From G963678445 sp963678445 (lineage in GTDB: Bacteria; Hydrogenedentota; Hydrogenedentia; Hydrogenedentales; G963678445), in assembly GCA_963678445.1 (NCBI GenBank), contig OY782877.1:1240001-1304000 (forward strand): 64,000 nt of DNA. Reading direction: 5' to 3'. The notes under the pieces are model-generated. The model saw only the letters and a program-made list of their open reading frames with translations, searched no databases and was not told the origin of the DNA. Below, piece after piece: positions 44,545 through 52,611 of this stretch (within the stretch, counting starts at the first letter, position 1; every line of letters begins with the position of its first letter). Position numbers and translations under genes: made by a program.

Positions 44545-45663
44545 GTGCGATTGTTGAGTCGATATATTCAGCGCCATATCTGGCCGCCTGCGTTGTTGGC
44601 GGCGCTGGTGATTTGTTTTCTGGTGATTGCGGGCGCTATTCGTGAACAGCTGGATGTGCTGTTCACGGAGTTGCCGATCGCCCAGATTACTTTGGGCGAC
44701 ATTTCGCGCATCTCGCTCTACGCCGTCCCGTCGCTGGTGGCGTACATTGTGCCGATTACTTTTCTGATGGGTATCATGCTGGCTTTTGGACGCTTGGCGC
44801 AAAATAGTGAAATCACGGCGATGAAGGCGGCGGGCATTCCGCTTAAACGTTTGGTGTGGCCGGTGGTGCTGGTGGGGGCCTTGCTCAGTGGTGTGTGCTT
44901 CCTGGCACAGGATCAGGGCCGTCCGTGGGCGTACCGCCAATTGACGCGTCTGCTGAAAAGCGATATCCCGCTACGTTTGACCATCGATATGCTGCCTACG
45001 GGCGTGATGCATGCCTATGGTGACTGGCGGGTTTATATTGGTAAAAATGAGGGGGGGACGTTGCAGGATATTGCGTTGTTGCAGCCGCTCCCGGGAGGAC
45101 GTGCAACAGCCTTTTACGCCAAGGAGGCGCGTCTGGATAAGAAGCCTACGGGCGAAACCGTCCTGGTGATGCGTAATGGGGTGTATATTCAACCCAATAA
45201 AGGCGCGCTGGGCGTAACGCGGGTAGAGTTTCAGGAATTGGAAAAGTCGGTGCCGCATCTTCCGCAGGGAAAAACGGACCGGGCTTATGAGGGAATGCCC
45301 CTGACGCAACTGCTACAGGAAGAAGGCCGTTTAAACCTCCTTTTTAAAGAGACCGCGGCGCTCCCTGTCGCCCGCGAATTGCGGAGTCTGCGCCTGGAAG
45401 TTACCGATCGCCTTTCTTTCTCCCTGATGTGTCTGGCCGTCAGCCTGGTGGCTGCGCCTATCGGCGCACGAACACGGCGCTCAGGTCGTTCTTACACCTT
45501 TGCCTGGGGATTTTTTATCATCGCCAGCTATTTCATCCTGCGTAAGGCATTGGAAGTTGAAGCGCTCTTACCTCTAAGCGCCTGTATCCTGATTGGACAG
45601 ATCCCCAATCTTATCCTGGGGGCTTTTGGAACATTGCTCACATGGCGGGTGGATCGGATATGA
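44545..45663 (+). CDS. lptF: LPS export permease, LptF type (YjgP/YjgQ family)
   Basis: The protein has 372 residues from GTG 44545, chosen for AAGGA about 10 nt upstream and the usual beginning RLLSRYIQRHIWPPALLAAL; GTG 44521 adds eight residues. Three N-terminal helices (about 15-35, 55-75, 95-120) carry the family motif YAVPSLVAYIVPITFLMGIM and AQNSEITAMKAAGIPLKRL. A periplasmic beta-jellyroll (about 130-260) follows, then three C-terminal helices including RLSFSLMCLAVSLVAAPIGA. It forms the inner-membrane LptBFG ABC transporter that extracts LPS and starts its passage to the outer membrane. It overlaps the second permease by 4 nt (ATGA). Which of the two is F or G is by gene order. Confidence 0.88.
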   Translation: MRLLSRYIQRHIWPPALLAALVICFLVIAGAIREQLDVLFTELPIAQITLGDISRISLYAVPSLVAYIVPITFLMGIMLAFGRLAQNSEITAMKAAGIPLKRLVWPVVLVGALLSGVCFLAQDQGRPWAYRQLTRLLKSDIPLRLTIDMLPTGVMHAYGDWRVYIGKNEGGTLQDIALLQPLPGGRATAFYAKEARLDKKPTGETVLVMRNGVYIQPNKGALGVTRVEFQELEKSVPHLPQGKTDRAYEGMPLTQLLQEEGRLNLLFKETAALPVARELRSLRLEVTDRLSFSLMCLAVSLVAAPIGARTRRSGRSYTFAWGFFIIASYFILRKALEVEALLPLSACILIGQIPNLILGAFGTLLTWRVDRI

Positions 45664-46745
45664 CTTTATTGGATCGCTACATGGCGCGTCGACAGCTCAG
45701 CGCTATTGCAAAAATCCTCATTACCCTGGTTGGTTTCTTCATCTTGGTAGACTTGCTGACTCACCGACAGGATAATATCATCAAATATGACATTCCGCTA
45801 AGCGTCGCCGGACTCTATTACCTTACCCTTATCCCCACCATTCTCTTCGAATACCAGGCTGCGGCACTGGCCATCCTGATCTCCGGTCTCATGGTGCTGG
45901 GAAAAGCAGCACAGGATCAGGAAATCACCGCTGCACTCGCCGGCGGCATCAGTCTGCGCAAAATTGTGCGCGCCCCTATTCTCATTGCACTCCTTGTCGG
46001 CATCGCCGCCTTTTTCATCGAAGATACCGCAGGGGTGCGGGCAGCACATGTGGCGGACGCTATTGAACGCGAATACTTTTCCCGTTTCGGACAACACCGT
46101 ACCGGTATCAGCTGGACCAATCTGGGCGATGGTTGGACCTGCCACATCCTCAAATTCAACCGGGAAGCCAACACGGGCGAAGATGTCTTCATTCACAGAA
46201 TCACCCAACAAACGGTGGAAGAGATCCGCGCAAAAAAGATTTATTGGGACGCCTATTATAAGCGTTGGATGCTGGAAGACGGACGCTGGTTCTCTTTCAA
46301 CCGCACACAGGCCTGGGAACAACGCGTACAGCGAATTACCCGGAGGCAGGCCCCTTTTAACGAACCTCCTTCGGAACTCTTTGCCCTGGAAAAACCTGCC
46401 GCATCCAAATCGGCACGCACCCTTGCCCACGATTTACACGCCGCCGAGGCTATGGGCCTCCCCGTACAAACCCATTGGGTCGACTTCCACAGCAAATTTG
46501 CACGGCCCGCCCTCGCTTTCGTCATGATATGGCTCGCTATCCCCTTTGCCATACGACTACGACGCGGCGGCATCGCCATTGGCTTCGGACTCAGCATTGT
46601 CATCGCCCTCGCTTACCTGCTCCTCTTCTACATGAGCATCGGCCTGGGCCATCTTGGCCAACTCCCCCCCATCCTCGCTGCCTGGCTTGCCAACGCCATT
46701 TTCCTCTGCATCGGCCTGTACCTCTTCCGCAGCACCCCCACCTGA
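45660..46745 (+). CDS. lptG: LPS export permease, LptG type (YjgP/YjgQ family)
   Basis: The protein has 361 residues from ATG 45660, overlapping the upstream stop (ATGA); the frame opens slightly earlier inside lptF. It starts MTLLDRYMARRQLSAIAKIL, then has helix pairs including YYLTLIPTILFEYQAAALAI and the motif GKAAQDQEITAALAGGISLR. A periplasmic beta domain (about 130-255) and C-terminal helices with SKFARPALAFVMIWLAIPFA follow. It pairs with LptF in the LptBFG transporter. The ATPase LptB is not in the window. The G-rich codon bias matches lptF. No terminator is evident after it. Confidence 0.88.
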   Translation: MTLLDRYMARRQLSAIAKILITLVGFFILVDLLTHRQDNIIKYDIPLSVAGLYYLTLIPTILFEYQAAALAILISGLMVLGKAAQDQEITAALAGGISLRKIVRAPILIALLVGIAAFFIEDTAGVRAAHVADAIEREYFSRFGQHRTGISWTNLGDGWTCHILKFNREANTGEDVFIHRITQQTVEEIRAKKIYWDAYYKRWMLEDGRWFSFNRTQAWEQRVQRITRRQAPFNEPPSELFALEKPAASKSARTLAHDLHAAEAMGLPVQTHWVDFHSKFARPALAFVMIWLAIPFAIRLRRGGIAIGFGLSIVIALAYLLLFYMSIGLGHLGQLPPILAAWLANAIFLCIGLYLFRSTPT

Positions 46746-46918
46746 ACGACCTCCTCGCCCCTTCTCTCCGAGCAACACCGCCGTTGTCTTTCGACATGCT
46801 CCGGTTGCGGAAACCAAGGCAAAGCGGAAGGAATACAACGATTCCCTACGCGCATCTTCGTGAGAAAGCCCGTTCAAAATTACCCTCAAACAGAAAATCG
46901 ACCAGCAGTTGATTTAAA

Positions 46919-46947
46919 TTGACTTTCGACCATATTCTCTCTAGACT
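46919..46947 (+). promoter_or_regulatory. Sigma-70-type promoter for the DUF169 gene
   Basis: TTGACT, a 17-nt spacer and TAGACT lie 66 nt upstream of the DUF169 start. A small palindrome ATTGA-G-TCAAT at 46949-46959 sits at the expected transcription start and could be an operator. Confidence 0.5.
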
Positions 46948-47012
46948 TATTGAGTCAATGGGTAAATCCCCCCCTGCAAGATAGCTAACGTCCAGGACAA
47001 GGATAATAATCC

Positions 47013-47825
47013 ATGGAATCCAAAATCGCCCAAGCCATTGGCCTCAAGTACAACCCTGTGGCTGTTGTTCTATCGAATGAAAAGCCTGAAAAAGCATTAC
47101 AGTTTGCAAAAGGCAAGTTCGGCTGTGTCATGTTTATGCTCGCCAATGCTGCTAAAGGCAGGACGGCCGCCTTTGACGCCGAAACCTATGGTTGTTGGGG
47201 TGGAGGTGTTGGGCTTGGCTTTGGGAATGCCTACCTTGAATTTCCAGGCGGAGTCGACTGTTTTAGCAATTTTTTATCTTCGGGCAACAGTCAGTCTGAA
47301 AAGGGAAAGGGCGTTGCCAAGGCCTTGGAGGGTAAAGCGGGAAATGACTTCATAGAGGATTATCTGGAGGGAGAGCGGTATACGGACACCCCTGAAAATG
47401 TCAGACAATGGATTGAAGAACTCCCGATAACGGATGTCGAGTCAGACTATGTATTGTTCAAACCGCTTTCGCAGATAAATGACGAAACGGAGAAACCGGA
47501 AGTTGTCGTCTTGCTGGGCAATGCAGATCAAATCTCGGCACTGGTGGTCTTGGCCAATTATGGAAGGCCGGGGAGGGAAAACGTGAGTATACCTTGGGCT
47601 GCAGGCTGCCAACTTATCGGCATCATTCCCTTTAATGAGGCGAAATCGGAAAACCCTCGTGCGGTAGTAGGACTTACTGACATTTCCGCCAGAAAAAATG
47701 TCCGACGACTTTTGGGTGCAGAGTATCTTTCCTTTGCAATGCCGTGGAAAATGTTCCTTGAAATGGAAAACAATGTTGAAGGAAGTTTTCTGGAACGTCC
47801 CACTTGGCAGTCTCTCCAAGACTAA
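47013..47825 (+). CDS. DUF169 family protein
   Basis: The protein has 270 residues. It begins SKIAQAIGLKYNPVAVVLS, the usual DUF169 opening. It continues with GKFGCVMFMLANAAKGRTAA, TYGCWGGGVGLGFG and FPGGVDCFSNFLSSGN (Cys-rich loops typical of the family). The end is YVLFKPLSQI, VVVLLGNADQISALVVLANY and AAGCQLIGIIPFNEA. DUF169 proteins are uncharacterised; the conserved Cys suggest metal or cofactor binding, an inference only. The gene has its own sigma-70-like promoter and converges with a TetR gene, with a dispersed hairpin repeat and a GC-rich hairpin between them. Similar genes often sit beside TetR regulators, but the convergent orientation here gives no direct link. Confidence 0.85.
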   Translation: MESKIAQAIGLKYNPVAVVLSNEKPEKALQFAKGKFGCVMFMLANAAKGRTAAFDAETYGCWGGGVGLGFGNAYLEFPGGVDCFSNFLSSGNSQSEKGKGVAKALEGKAGNDFIEDYLEGERYTDTPENVRQWIEELPITDVESDYVLFKPLSQINDETEKPEVVVLLGNADQISALVVLANYGRPGRENVSIPWAAGCQLIGIIPFNEAKSENPRAVVGLTDISARKNVRRLLGAEYLSFAMPWKMFLEMENNVEGSFLERPTWQSLQD

Positions 47826-47866
47826 AGTGGTCCAGCGGCCACAGATTTAAGTCAGAACGACCATGT
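47826..47866 (-). repeat. Dispersed intergenic hairpin repeat, 3' part only
   Basis: On the minus strand the end CTGTGGCCGCTGGACCACTT nearly equals CTTGTGGTCGCTGGACCACT of the copy at 8494. The 5' half is not clearly conserved. It starts immediately after the DUF169 stop. Confidence 0.5.
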
Positions 47867-47871
47867 CAGTT

Positions 47872-47914
47872 AGGGGTGGCACTAGCGTCGATCAATTACA
47901 GCGGTGCCGCCCCT
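47872..47914. terminator. GC-rich hairpin between convergent DUF169 and TetR genes
   Basis: AGGGGTGGCAC and GTGCCGCCCCT form an 11-bp stem with one G-U around a 21-nt loop. It lacks a T-run, so it may block convergent transcription or be an RNA-stabilising hairpin. Confidence 0.4.
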
Positions 47915-47959
47915 CATCTCAACTGCGAAACATATCGTCCAACCGCGACAATGCGCGCC

Positions 47960-48604
47960 TCATTCATACGCACGTAGCATCCTCAGAAATAAATAATATA
48001 ATTTCTCCGACACGTCCTCAGCACATCGGGTTCCTAAAATAGCCTCATCACAGCCCCCGACATAACCGTAAAACATGATTATCGCAGTCCAAAGCGCATC
48101 ATCAACTTGCCACGCCCCGGCTTTAGTACCCGCCGTGATCAGCTTTGCAAGGGATTGGGTGATTTTGGCATTCGCCATTGCGTACCGACGCGGCATTCCG
48201 GCACTGCGGTAGATTGCGTCATGAAGTTCGCTCATCTCGAAGTAGGCATCGACTGCAGCTTCTATCCATGACTGGAGGCGGGCATGATGCTCATCGACCG
48301 CACAGCTTTCCACACGCAATTGGACACGATTCATAACCTCTTCGTCGAAGCCTTCCCGCAATGCTTCAAGCAGTTCTATCTTGCTTGCGAAGTAATGATA
48401 GAGCGTACCCTTGGTGATACCAGCGCCAAGTGCAATCTCTTCCATCGTCGTGGCCTCGTACCCCCTTTCCACGAATAGCGCGCTCGCGGCCCGGAGCAAA
48501 GTCGCACGTCGCCGTTCCGCATTCCGTGGACCTGACGGTGCACCGACCCGACGGGGAGCTCGACTGCCCGAGAGATGTTTTGAAACGGAAGCGGTCTGTT
48601 TCAT
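47960..48604 (-). CDS. TetR/AcrR-family transcriptional regulator
   Basis: The protein has 214 residues. The N-terminal 28 residues are a basic, disordered extension (KHLSGSRAPRRVGAPSGPR). The HTH follows: RRATLLRAASALFVERGYEA, TTMEEIALGAGITKGTLYHY, then FASKIELLEAL. This is a classic TetR helix-turn-helix ending in G-T-L-Y-H-Y-F. The C-terminal ligand domain (about 90-214) is helical, resembling TetR_C domains. It presumably represses efflux or stress genes until a ligand binds. The ribosome binding site AAGGAG overlaps the stop of the metallophosphoesterase gene upstream (gap 9 nt), so the two are probably one transcript. Confidence 0.93.
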   Translation of the reverse strand: MKQTASVSKHLSGSRAPRRVGAPSGPRNAERRRATLLRAASALFVERGYEATTMEEIALGAGITKGTLYHYFASKIELLEALREGFDEEVMNRVQLRVESCAVDEHHARLQSWIEAAVDAYFEMSELHDAIYRSAGMPRRYAMANAKITQSLAKLITAGTKAGAWQVDDALWTAIIMFYGYVGGCDEAILGTRCAEDVSEKLYYLFLRMLRAYE

Positions 48605-48613
48605 ATTTTCTCC

Positions 48614-49552
48614 TTATCGGTCATGCCGCAAAACAATGCACTGAGCTTCAGGGGGGCAGTTGAAGCGGATAGGCACATCCGTATGACCCAATCCTGGCGA
48701 GGTGTAGCCCTGCATACCCCCATACTGCCATCGCTTATACATATACCGACGACTACACCGCGCATTCGCATGCAAATCCCCCAACACAGGAAAACGCACC
48801 TGCCCCCCATGCGTGTGCCCGCAAAGATACAAATCCACATCCTGCTTTGCAGCAGCGGACAGAATATCCGGCGAATGCGCCAACAAGATACGAAACGCGC
48901 TCGAAGAAGCCCCTGCCATCGCATCCTCCACGCTGGCACAACGGAACTTATGCGGATCATCTACCCCACCCAACCACAGCTCCGCATCTCCAATCCGCAA
49001 CGCGGCCCCCTCATTCAACAGCATTCTGATGCCATGCGCTCGCATGGGCGCTACAATGTCGCTCAAATCATGATTACCCAGCACGCCCCAAATCCCATGC
49101 TTCGTCTCCACCCCCGACACCAGCTCCCACACCAAATCCGGCGTCCGCATCTGGCATCCGAAATGCCCGTAATGATAATCCCCAGTCAGACAGCACAAAT
49201 CCACCTGAAGGCCCGAGAACAATTCCCGCAACGCCCCTCGATGCATCTCATCGCGCTCGCTGAGATGCAAATCCGACAAATGCAATATACGAAACCCGTC
49301 CAACGACTTCGGCAGATGTGCATACGAAAACTCCACCTCCTGCAACTGCGGTGTACACGCATTACGCCGCCCACGTTCGTACAATCCCATAGTTCGTAGG
49401 AAAAGATGAATAAAAAACGCCTGCACCTCCGCACCACGCGTATACAGCCGCTCCTCCGAGCCTTCCCGCAACCCCAAACGCGCCTCCATCTCCAGACGCT
49501 TCATCCACAAACGCGCACGACGCTGCGCCGCTATTTCATCCTGTTTCTTCAT
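48614..49552 (-). CDS. Metallophosphoesterase (YkuE-like)
   Basis: The protein has 312 residues from ATG 49552; the frame extends about 80 codons upstream, but similarity in style (ARLWMKRLEMEARLGLREGS, then TMGLYERGRRNA) begins here. The ribosome binding site is weak, so the start is uncertain. Calcineurin-type metal motifs are FRILHLSDLHLSERD, LTGDYHYGHFG, VLGNHDLSD, LLAHSPDILSA and LCGHTHGGQVRFP, giving the two-metal site. Candidate substrates are phosphodiester or phospholipid-like compounds, as in the YkuE/LpxH-like branch. It is co-oriented with the TetR gene 9 nt downstream. Confidence 0.88.
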   Translation of the reverse strand: MKKQDEIAAQRRARLWMKRLEMEARLGLREGSEERLYTRGAEVQAFFIHLFLRTMGLYERGRRNACTPQLQEVEFSYAHLPKSLDGFRILHLSDLHLSERDEMHRGALRELFSGLQVDLCCLTGDYHYGHFGCQMRTPDLVWELVSGVETKHGIWGVLGNHDLSDIVAPMRAHGIRMLLNEGAALRIGDAELWLGGVDDPHKFRCASVEDAMAGASSSAFRILLAHSPDILSAAAKQDVDLYLCGHTHGGQVRFPVLGDLHANARCSRRYMYKRWQYGGMQGYTSPGLGHTDVPIRFNCPPEAQCIVLRHDR

Positions 49553-49778
49553 ACCGTCTTCATTCCAACTTCCAGCAACACCGCAGCAAGTATACCACCG
49601 CCACCCGCCCGAATACGCGCATAACGGCAATAAGGCAGATACAACGAAGACGGCCCCCCCTACCCTTCGCTTCATCCTGATTTTATCTTTTCCCTTCATG
49701 CTCTTTATGGTAAAAAAATCGTTCACACAGTGCACCATGTAACGTGGGATGATGGGAAAAACATGTTGTGTGTATATC

Positions 49779-50096
49779 TCAGGGGGCAAACATTTCGCCA
49801 AGGATACGCAACAGCTTTTGTGCTGTGGAGCGATTCAGGGTTCCTATTTTTTTGACCAGACGTTCTTTGGAAACAGTACGAATCTGATCGACGGCGGCGT
49901 GACCGTCCTTACCCTGCACACAGGTGGGTACACGAAAAGCAAAGGAACTCCCGCCGGTGGTCAGCGGCACAACGATCACCGTGCGCATGGCAGCATTCAG
50001 CTCGTCGGGAGAAACAATGACCGCCGGACGCGTCTTGCGTATTTCGCTGCCAACGGTCGGGTCCAGGCAAACCAGCCAGACTTCGAAACGCTTCAT
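49779..50096 (-). CDS. mazF: MazF/PemK-family mRNA interferase toxin
   Basis: The protein has 105 residues from ATG 50096, which overlaps the stop of mazE (ATGA). It starts MKRFEVWLVCLDPTVGSEIR and has the family core KTRPAVIVSPDELN, TVIVVPLTT and GKDGHAAVDQIRTVSKERL. The Arg and Thr in the KTRP and PLTT loops are part of the RNA-cleaving site. MazF cleaves single-stranded mRNA at short sequence motifs when its antitoxin is degraded. The pair is transcribed from a strong promoter with a symmetric operator (50451-50494). Confidence 0.94.
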   Translation of the reverse strand: MKRFEVWLVCLDPTVGSEIRKTRPAVIVSPDELNAAMRTVIVVPLTTGGSSFAFRVPTCVQGKDGHAAVDQIRTVSKERLVKKIGTLNRSTAQKLLRILGEMFAP

Positions 50097-50335
50097 GCGT
50101 CGCTTTCCCAATCGAGGTCAACAGCATCCCAATCGGACAGGCCATCTTCTTCCTGACGATGGCAGGCGACAGCGTCTTCCGCCCAACCTGTACGAACATT
50201 GCGGACCGGACGAATTACCAGCATGCCGTCTTGCACCTCAGCTTCCAATTCCTTCTGCAAGCCCGCCTCTTCGATGAGTGTTTTAGGCAGACGAATTCCT
50301 CTGGAATTACCAATTCTTACTAACGACAAACGCAT
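50093..50335 (-). CDS. mazE: MazE-type antitoxin (AbrB/SpoVT domain)
   Basis: The protein has 80 residues from ATG 50335, with AAGGAGG 8 nt upstream. The N-terminal swapped-hairpin DNA-binding fold reads LSLVRIGNSRGIRLPKTLIE, then EAGL. The acidic, Trp-containing C-terminal tail (GLSDWDAVDLDWESDA) should wrap around and block MazF. It would also repress its own promoter with MazF; a palindrome overlaps the -10 region upstream. Translation is coupled to mazF by an ATGA overlap. Confidence 0.94.
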   Translation of the reverse strand: MRLSLVRIGNSRGIRLPKTLIEEAGLQKELEAEVQDGMLVIRPVRNVRTGWAEDAVACHRQEEDGLSDWDAVDLDWESDA

Positions 50336-50400
50336 GATGACTGCCTCCTTCGTGACTAAAAAATCCGAAATGCGGTCATAAAAAACAAAATCTCTACTGT

Positions 50401-50450
50401 GGTCAGGGGCGGTAAGGAGCATACCTCTTGCTTGCGGTCGCTGGACCGCC
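50401..50450 (+). repeat. Dispersed intergenic hairpin repeat, short form, next to mazE promoter
   Basis: GGTCAGGGGCGGTAAGGAGC, ATACCTCTTGCTTGC and GGTCGCTGGACCGCC. The terminal stem GCGGTC-GCTG-GACCGC differs from GTGGTC/GACCAC of the copy at 8494 by a paired change. It sits inside the mazEF transcript leader, opposite in direction to the gene. Confidence 0.75.
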
Positions 50451-50494
50451 TTATTGTGTAATTACATTGTAACACCACAATAAATTGCTGTCAA
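50451..50494 (-). promoter_or_regulatory. mazEF promoter with overlapping operator
   Basis: On the minus strand TTGACA (50494-50489), a 17-nt spacer and TACAAT (50471-50466) make a near-consensus sigma-70 promoter. The inverted repeat TTATTGTG ... CACAATAA (50451-50458 and 50476-50483) covers the -10 and the start region, the usual position for antitoxin autorepression. Confidence 0.8.
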
Positions 50495-50597
50495 CGCGCC
50501 CTCTGAAAAATTCTTCTCCGTATTTCTCCGTGAAAGGGAAAATGAAGGACAGAACATTCTCTAAAAACATTGACATCGATACGGAATCGACTTTCTA

Positions 50598-51113
50598 TCA
50601 ATCGGTCACCTCGACATAACCACTGGTTGCGTTATCGAATTCATAAGTGCGCTTCCTCTTGAAAATACGAGGATGCCACGTTGGCTTGCAGGGAAAACTG
50701 GGGCAAGGCTGATAATCTGGATTATCAAGCTCAAGGGGAAAAACAATGTAGAAATAGGTCGTATATCCTTCGAAAAAAAAAGCTTCTTTCTCTCCTACAA
50801 AGATGTCAACATGGTCATCCTCGACATGTGTACAACCAGATTTACTCCATGCAGAACTTATCCCGGCAATCCTCGGTGGCATGGGCGGTTTTTCGTCCCA
50901 CCTTTGGATCCTTTCGCAAGCTCTTAGCCACTCACCACATTCCTTAACCAACGCTTCTTTATCCGCAATCAGAGGCCAAGGCTCTCGAACTATAACCAGA
51001 GCTAGAAACAGAAACGGCATAGTGTAGAGCGCAATGTAAACTGCTAAAATACACCTACGACTTCGAATAACTCCCGATTCAAGTTCTAAGGAGAACTCTT
51101 CGGTATTTTTCAT
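50598..51113 (-). CDS. Unrecognised single-helix membrane protein, tandem copy 1
   Basis: The protein has 171 residues from ATG 51113 (AGGAG 9 nt upstream); an in-frame TTG at 51131 is the start shared in context with copies 2 and 3. A charged N-terminus precedes one membrane helix (CILAVYIALYTMPFLFLALV). A short helical part follows (PWPLIADKEALVKECGEWLR). A conserved C-terminal block reads VFPLELDNPDYQPCPSFPCK, then PTWHPRIFKRKRTYEF and YVEVTD. The orientation should put the C-terminal domain outside the cytoplasm. I recognise no family. It is the most downstream of three minus-strand tandem paralogues. Confidence 0.65.
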   Translation of the reverse strand: MKNTEEFSLELESGVIRSRRCILAVYIALYTMPFLFLALVIVREPWPLIADKEALVKECGEWLRACERIQRWDEKPPMPPRIAGISSAWSKSGCTHVEDDHVDIFVGEKEAFFFEGYTTYFYIVFPLELDNPDYQPCPSFPCKPTWHPRIFKRKRTYEFDNATSGYVEVTD

Positions 51114-51182
51114 GCTATTTTTCTCCTGCAATGCTCTCCTCTCAACTGTCTTTCCGCTTTCCCTATGCACTGCATTCACATT

Positions 51183-51260
51183 CCTCTCGTTACCAAGTTG
51201 CACTTGGTGACGCCCTTGTCTCCGAAGCTTTGCTTCGCCTTATCAGCGCTCATTACCACG
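51183..51260. repeat. Repeated spacer between tandem paralogues, copy 1
   Basis: This 78-nt segment is 73/78 identical to 51926-52003. It contains two hairpins, ACCAAGT-TGC-ACTTGGT and CGAAGC-TTT-GCTTCG, and belongs to the ~740-bp duplicated unit. Confidence 0.8.
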
Positions 51261-51320
51261 GACCTACGGGATAGGACACACCCAAGTGCATCGAGAACGA
51301 TAGAAAAAGTCTACTTACTA

Positions 51321-51875
51321 TCAATCTGTCACCTCGACATAACAACTTCTTGTGTAGTCGAATTTGTAAGTACGCTTTAGTTTAAAAATACGTGGATGCC
51401 ACGTTGGCTTACAGGGAAAATTGGGGGATGGACGGTAATCCGGGTTATCAAGCTCAAGGGGAAAAACAACAAGAAAACAGGTTGCGAAATCAAAAACCGG
51501 CTTGTCAAAAATGGAAGAATCTTTTTCCCCGACGAAAATGACGACATGATCGTCCTCGAGACGAGTACATCCATAGTTGTGATACTCACCGTCTATCTTC
51601 TCGATCATCGGCGGCATGGACGGCTTACTTTCACCCTTTTCCCGGGCTTCTTTGCACGCTTCCATCCATTTAGCGCATTCTTGAATCAATGCCTTCTTGT
51701 TCCAGATGAAAGGCCACGGCTCGAGTGGGATAACTACAAGCGCAACAGGAATCAGAAACAGCATGGTGTACACCACAATGTACACTACGGGAACCACCCA
51801 ATGTTCTTGACCCTCCCCTGATTCAAGATTTGAAGACAATTCCCCGTCATTTTTCATGCTGTTCAGGTTCTGCAA
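51321..51875 (-). CDS. Unrecognised single-helix membrane protein, tandem copy 2
   Basis: The product has 184 residues from TTG 51875, preceded by GGAGG with a 6-nt spacer; ATG 51857 lacks a ribosome binding site. The membrane helix is WVVPVVYIVVYTMLFLIPVA, followed by LEPWPFIWNKKALIQECAKW. The C-terminal block VFPLELDNPDYRPSPNFPCK, then PTWHPRIFKLKRTYKF and YVEVTD, is nearly identical to copy 1. The middle (about 75-125) differs more and includes the shared LEDDHVVIFVGEKD. The high similarity of coding and spacer DNA points to recent unequal duplication. No function can be assigned. Confidence 0.65.
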   Translation of the reverse strand: MQNLNSMKNDGELSSNLESGEGQEHWVVPVVYIVVYTMLFLIPVALVVIPLEPWPFIWNKKALIQECAKWMEACKEAREKGESKPSMPPMIEKIDGEYHNYGCTRLEDDHVVIFVGEKDSSIFDKPVFDFATCFLVVFPLELDNPDYRPSPNFPCKPTWHPRIFKLKRTYKFDYTRSCYVEVTD

Positions 51876-51925
51876 GTCTCACCTCCCAACTATCTTTTGC
51901 TCGCGCTCGACACCGCACTTACACT

Positions 51926-52003
51926 CCTCTCGTTAGCAAGTTGTACTTGGTAACGTCCTTGTCTTCGAAGCTTTGCTTCGCCTTATCAGCGCTCATTACC
52001 ACG
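51926..52003. repeat. Repeated spacer between tandem paralogues, copy 2
   Basis: Second copy of the 78-nt spacer (five differences from 51183-51260). Both hairpins are kept; changes in the first stem leave ACTTGGT intact on one side but G for C on the other. Confidence 0.8.
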
Positions 52004-52062
52004 AATTTACGAGGAAAGGCACAGCTAAAAGCACCGAGAGCGATAGAAAAAGTGGTCTTCTG

Positions 52063-52611
52063 TCAATCTGTCAAATCAAAAAAATCCTTACGCTTCCTCT
52101 TAAAAATACGCGGATGCTTTGTTGCCTTACAGGGAAAACTGGGAGATGGACGGTAATCAGGGTTGTCAAGCTCAAGTGGAAAAACAACATAGAAATAGGT
52201 CGTATATCTCACGTAAAAAGAATCGGCTTCCATTTCGACAAAGATGGCGACATGTTCATCCTCTACACAGGTAGCACCAAATTCGCTAGATGCACAACTT
52301 ATTCCGGCAATCCTCGGTGGCTTGGACGGCCTGCTTTCACCCTTTTCCTCGGCTTCTTTCCAGGCTTCCATCCATTCAGAGCATTCTTGAACCAACGCCT
52401 CCTTGTCCTGAATGTCGGGCCACGGATTGCGTGGCATGAGTACAATCACGGCTAAAAGCACGAATAAAATTGTGCATATCGCGACGAACGTTCCGAACAG
52501 CACAAGGCAGCTGTCGACAATTCTCCGACCTATACGCTGCCCCAGACTCCCTCTGGATTCAAGCTGTGAAGGCAAACCTTCGCTGCTTTTCATGCTATTT
52601 TGGTTTTGCAA
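52063..52611 (-). CDS. Unrecognised single-helix membrane protein, tandem copy 3
   Basis: The protein has 182 residues from TTG 52611 (GAGAGG upstream); the following residues QNQNSMK match copy 2 (QNLNSMK), supporting this start. The membrane helix is longer here (LVLFGTFVAICTILFVLLAV, then IVLM). The shared parts are PWPDIQDKEALVQECSEWME, EDEHVAIFVEME and VFPLELDNPDYRPSPSFPCK, then ATKHPRIFKRKR. The C-terminus is shorter (DFFDLTD) and the Cys/Trp pattern differs slightly, so it is the most diverged copy and probably the oldest. It is the first gene of the tandem array; its upstream region is not shared with the others. Confidence 0.65.
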   Translation of the reverse strand: MQNQNSMKSSEGLPSQLESRGSLGQRIGRRIVDSCLVLFGTFVAICTILFVLLAVIVLMPRNPWPDIQDKEALVQECSEWMEAWKEAEEKGESRPSKPPRIAGISCASSEFGATCVEDEHVAIFVEMEADSFYVRYTTYFYVVFPLELDNPDYRPSPSFPCKATKHPRIFKRKRKDFFDLTD

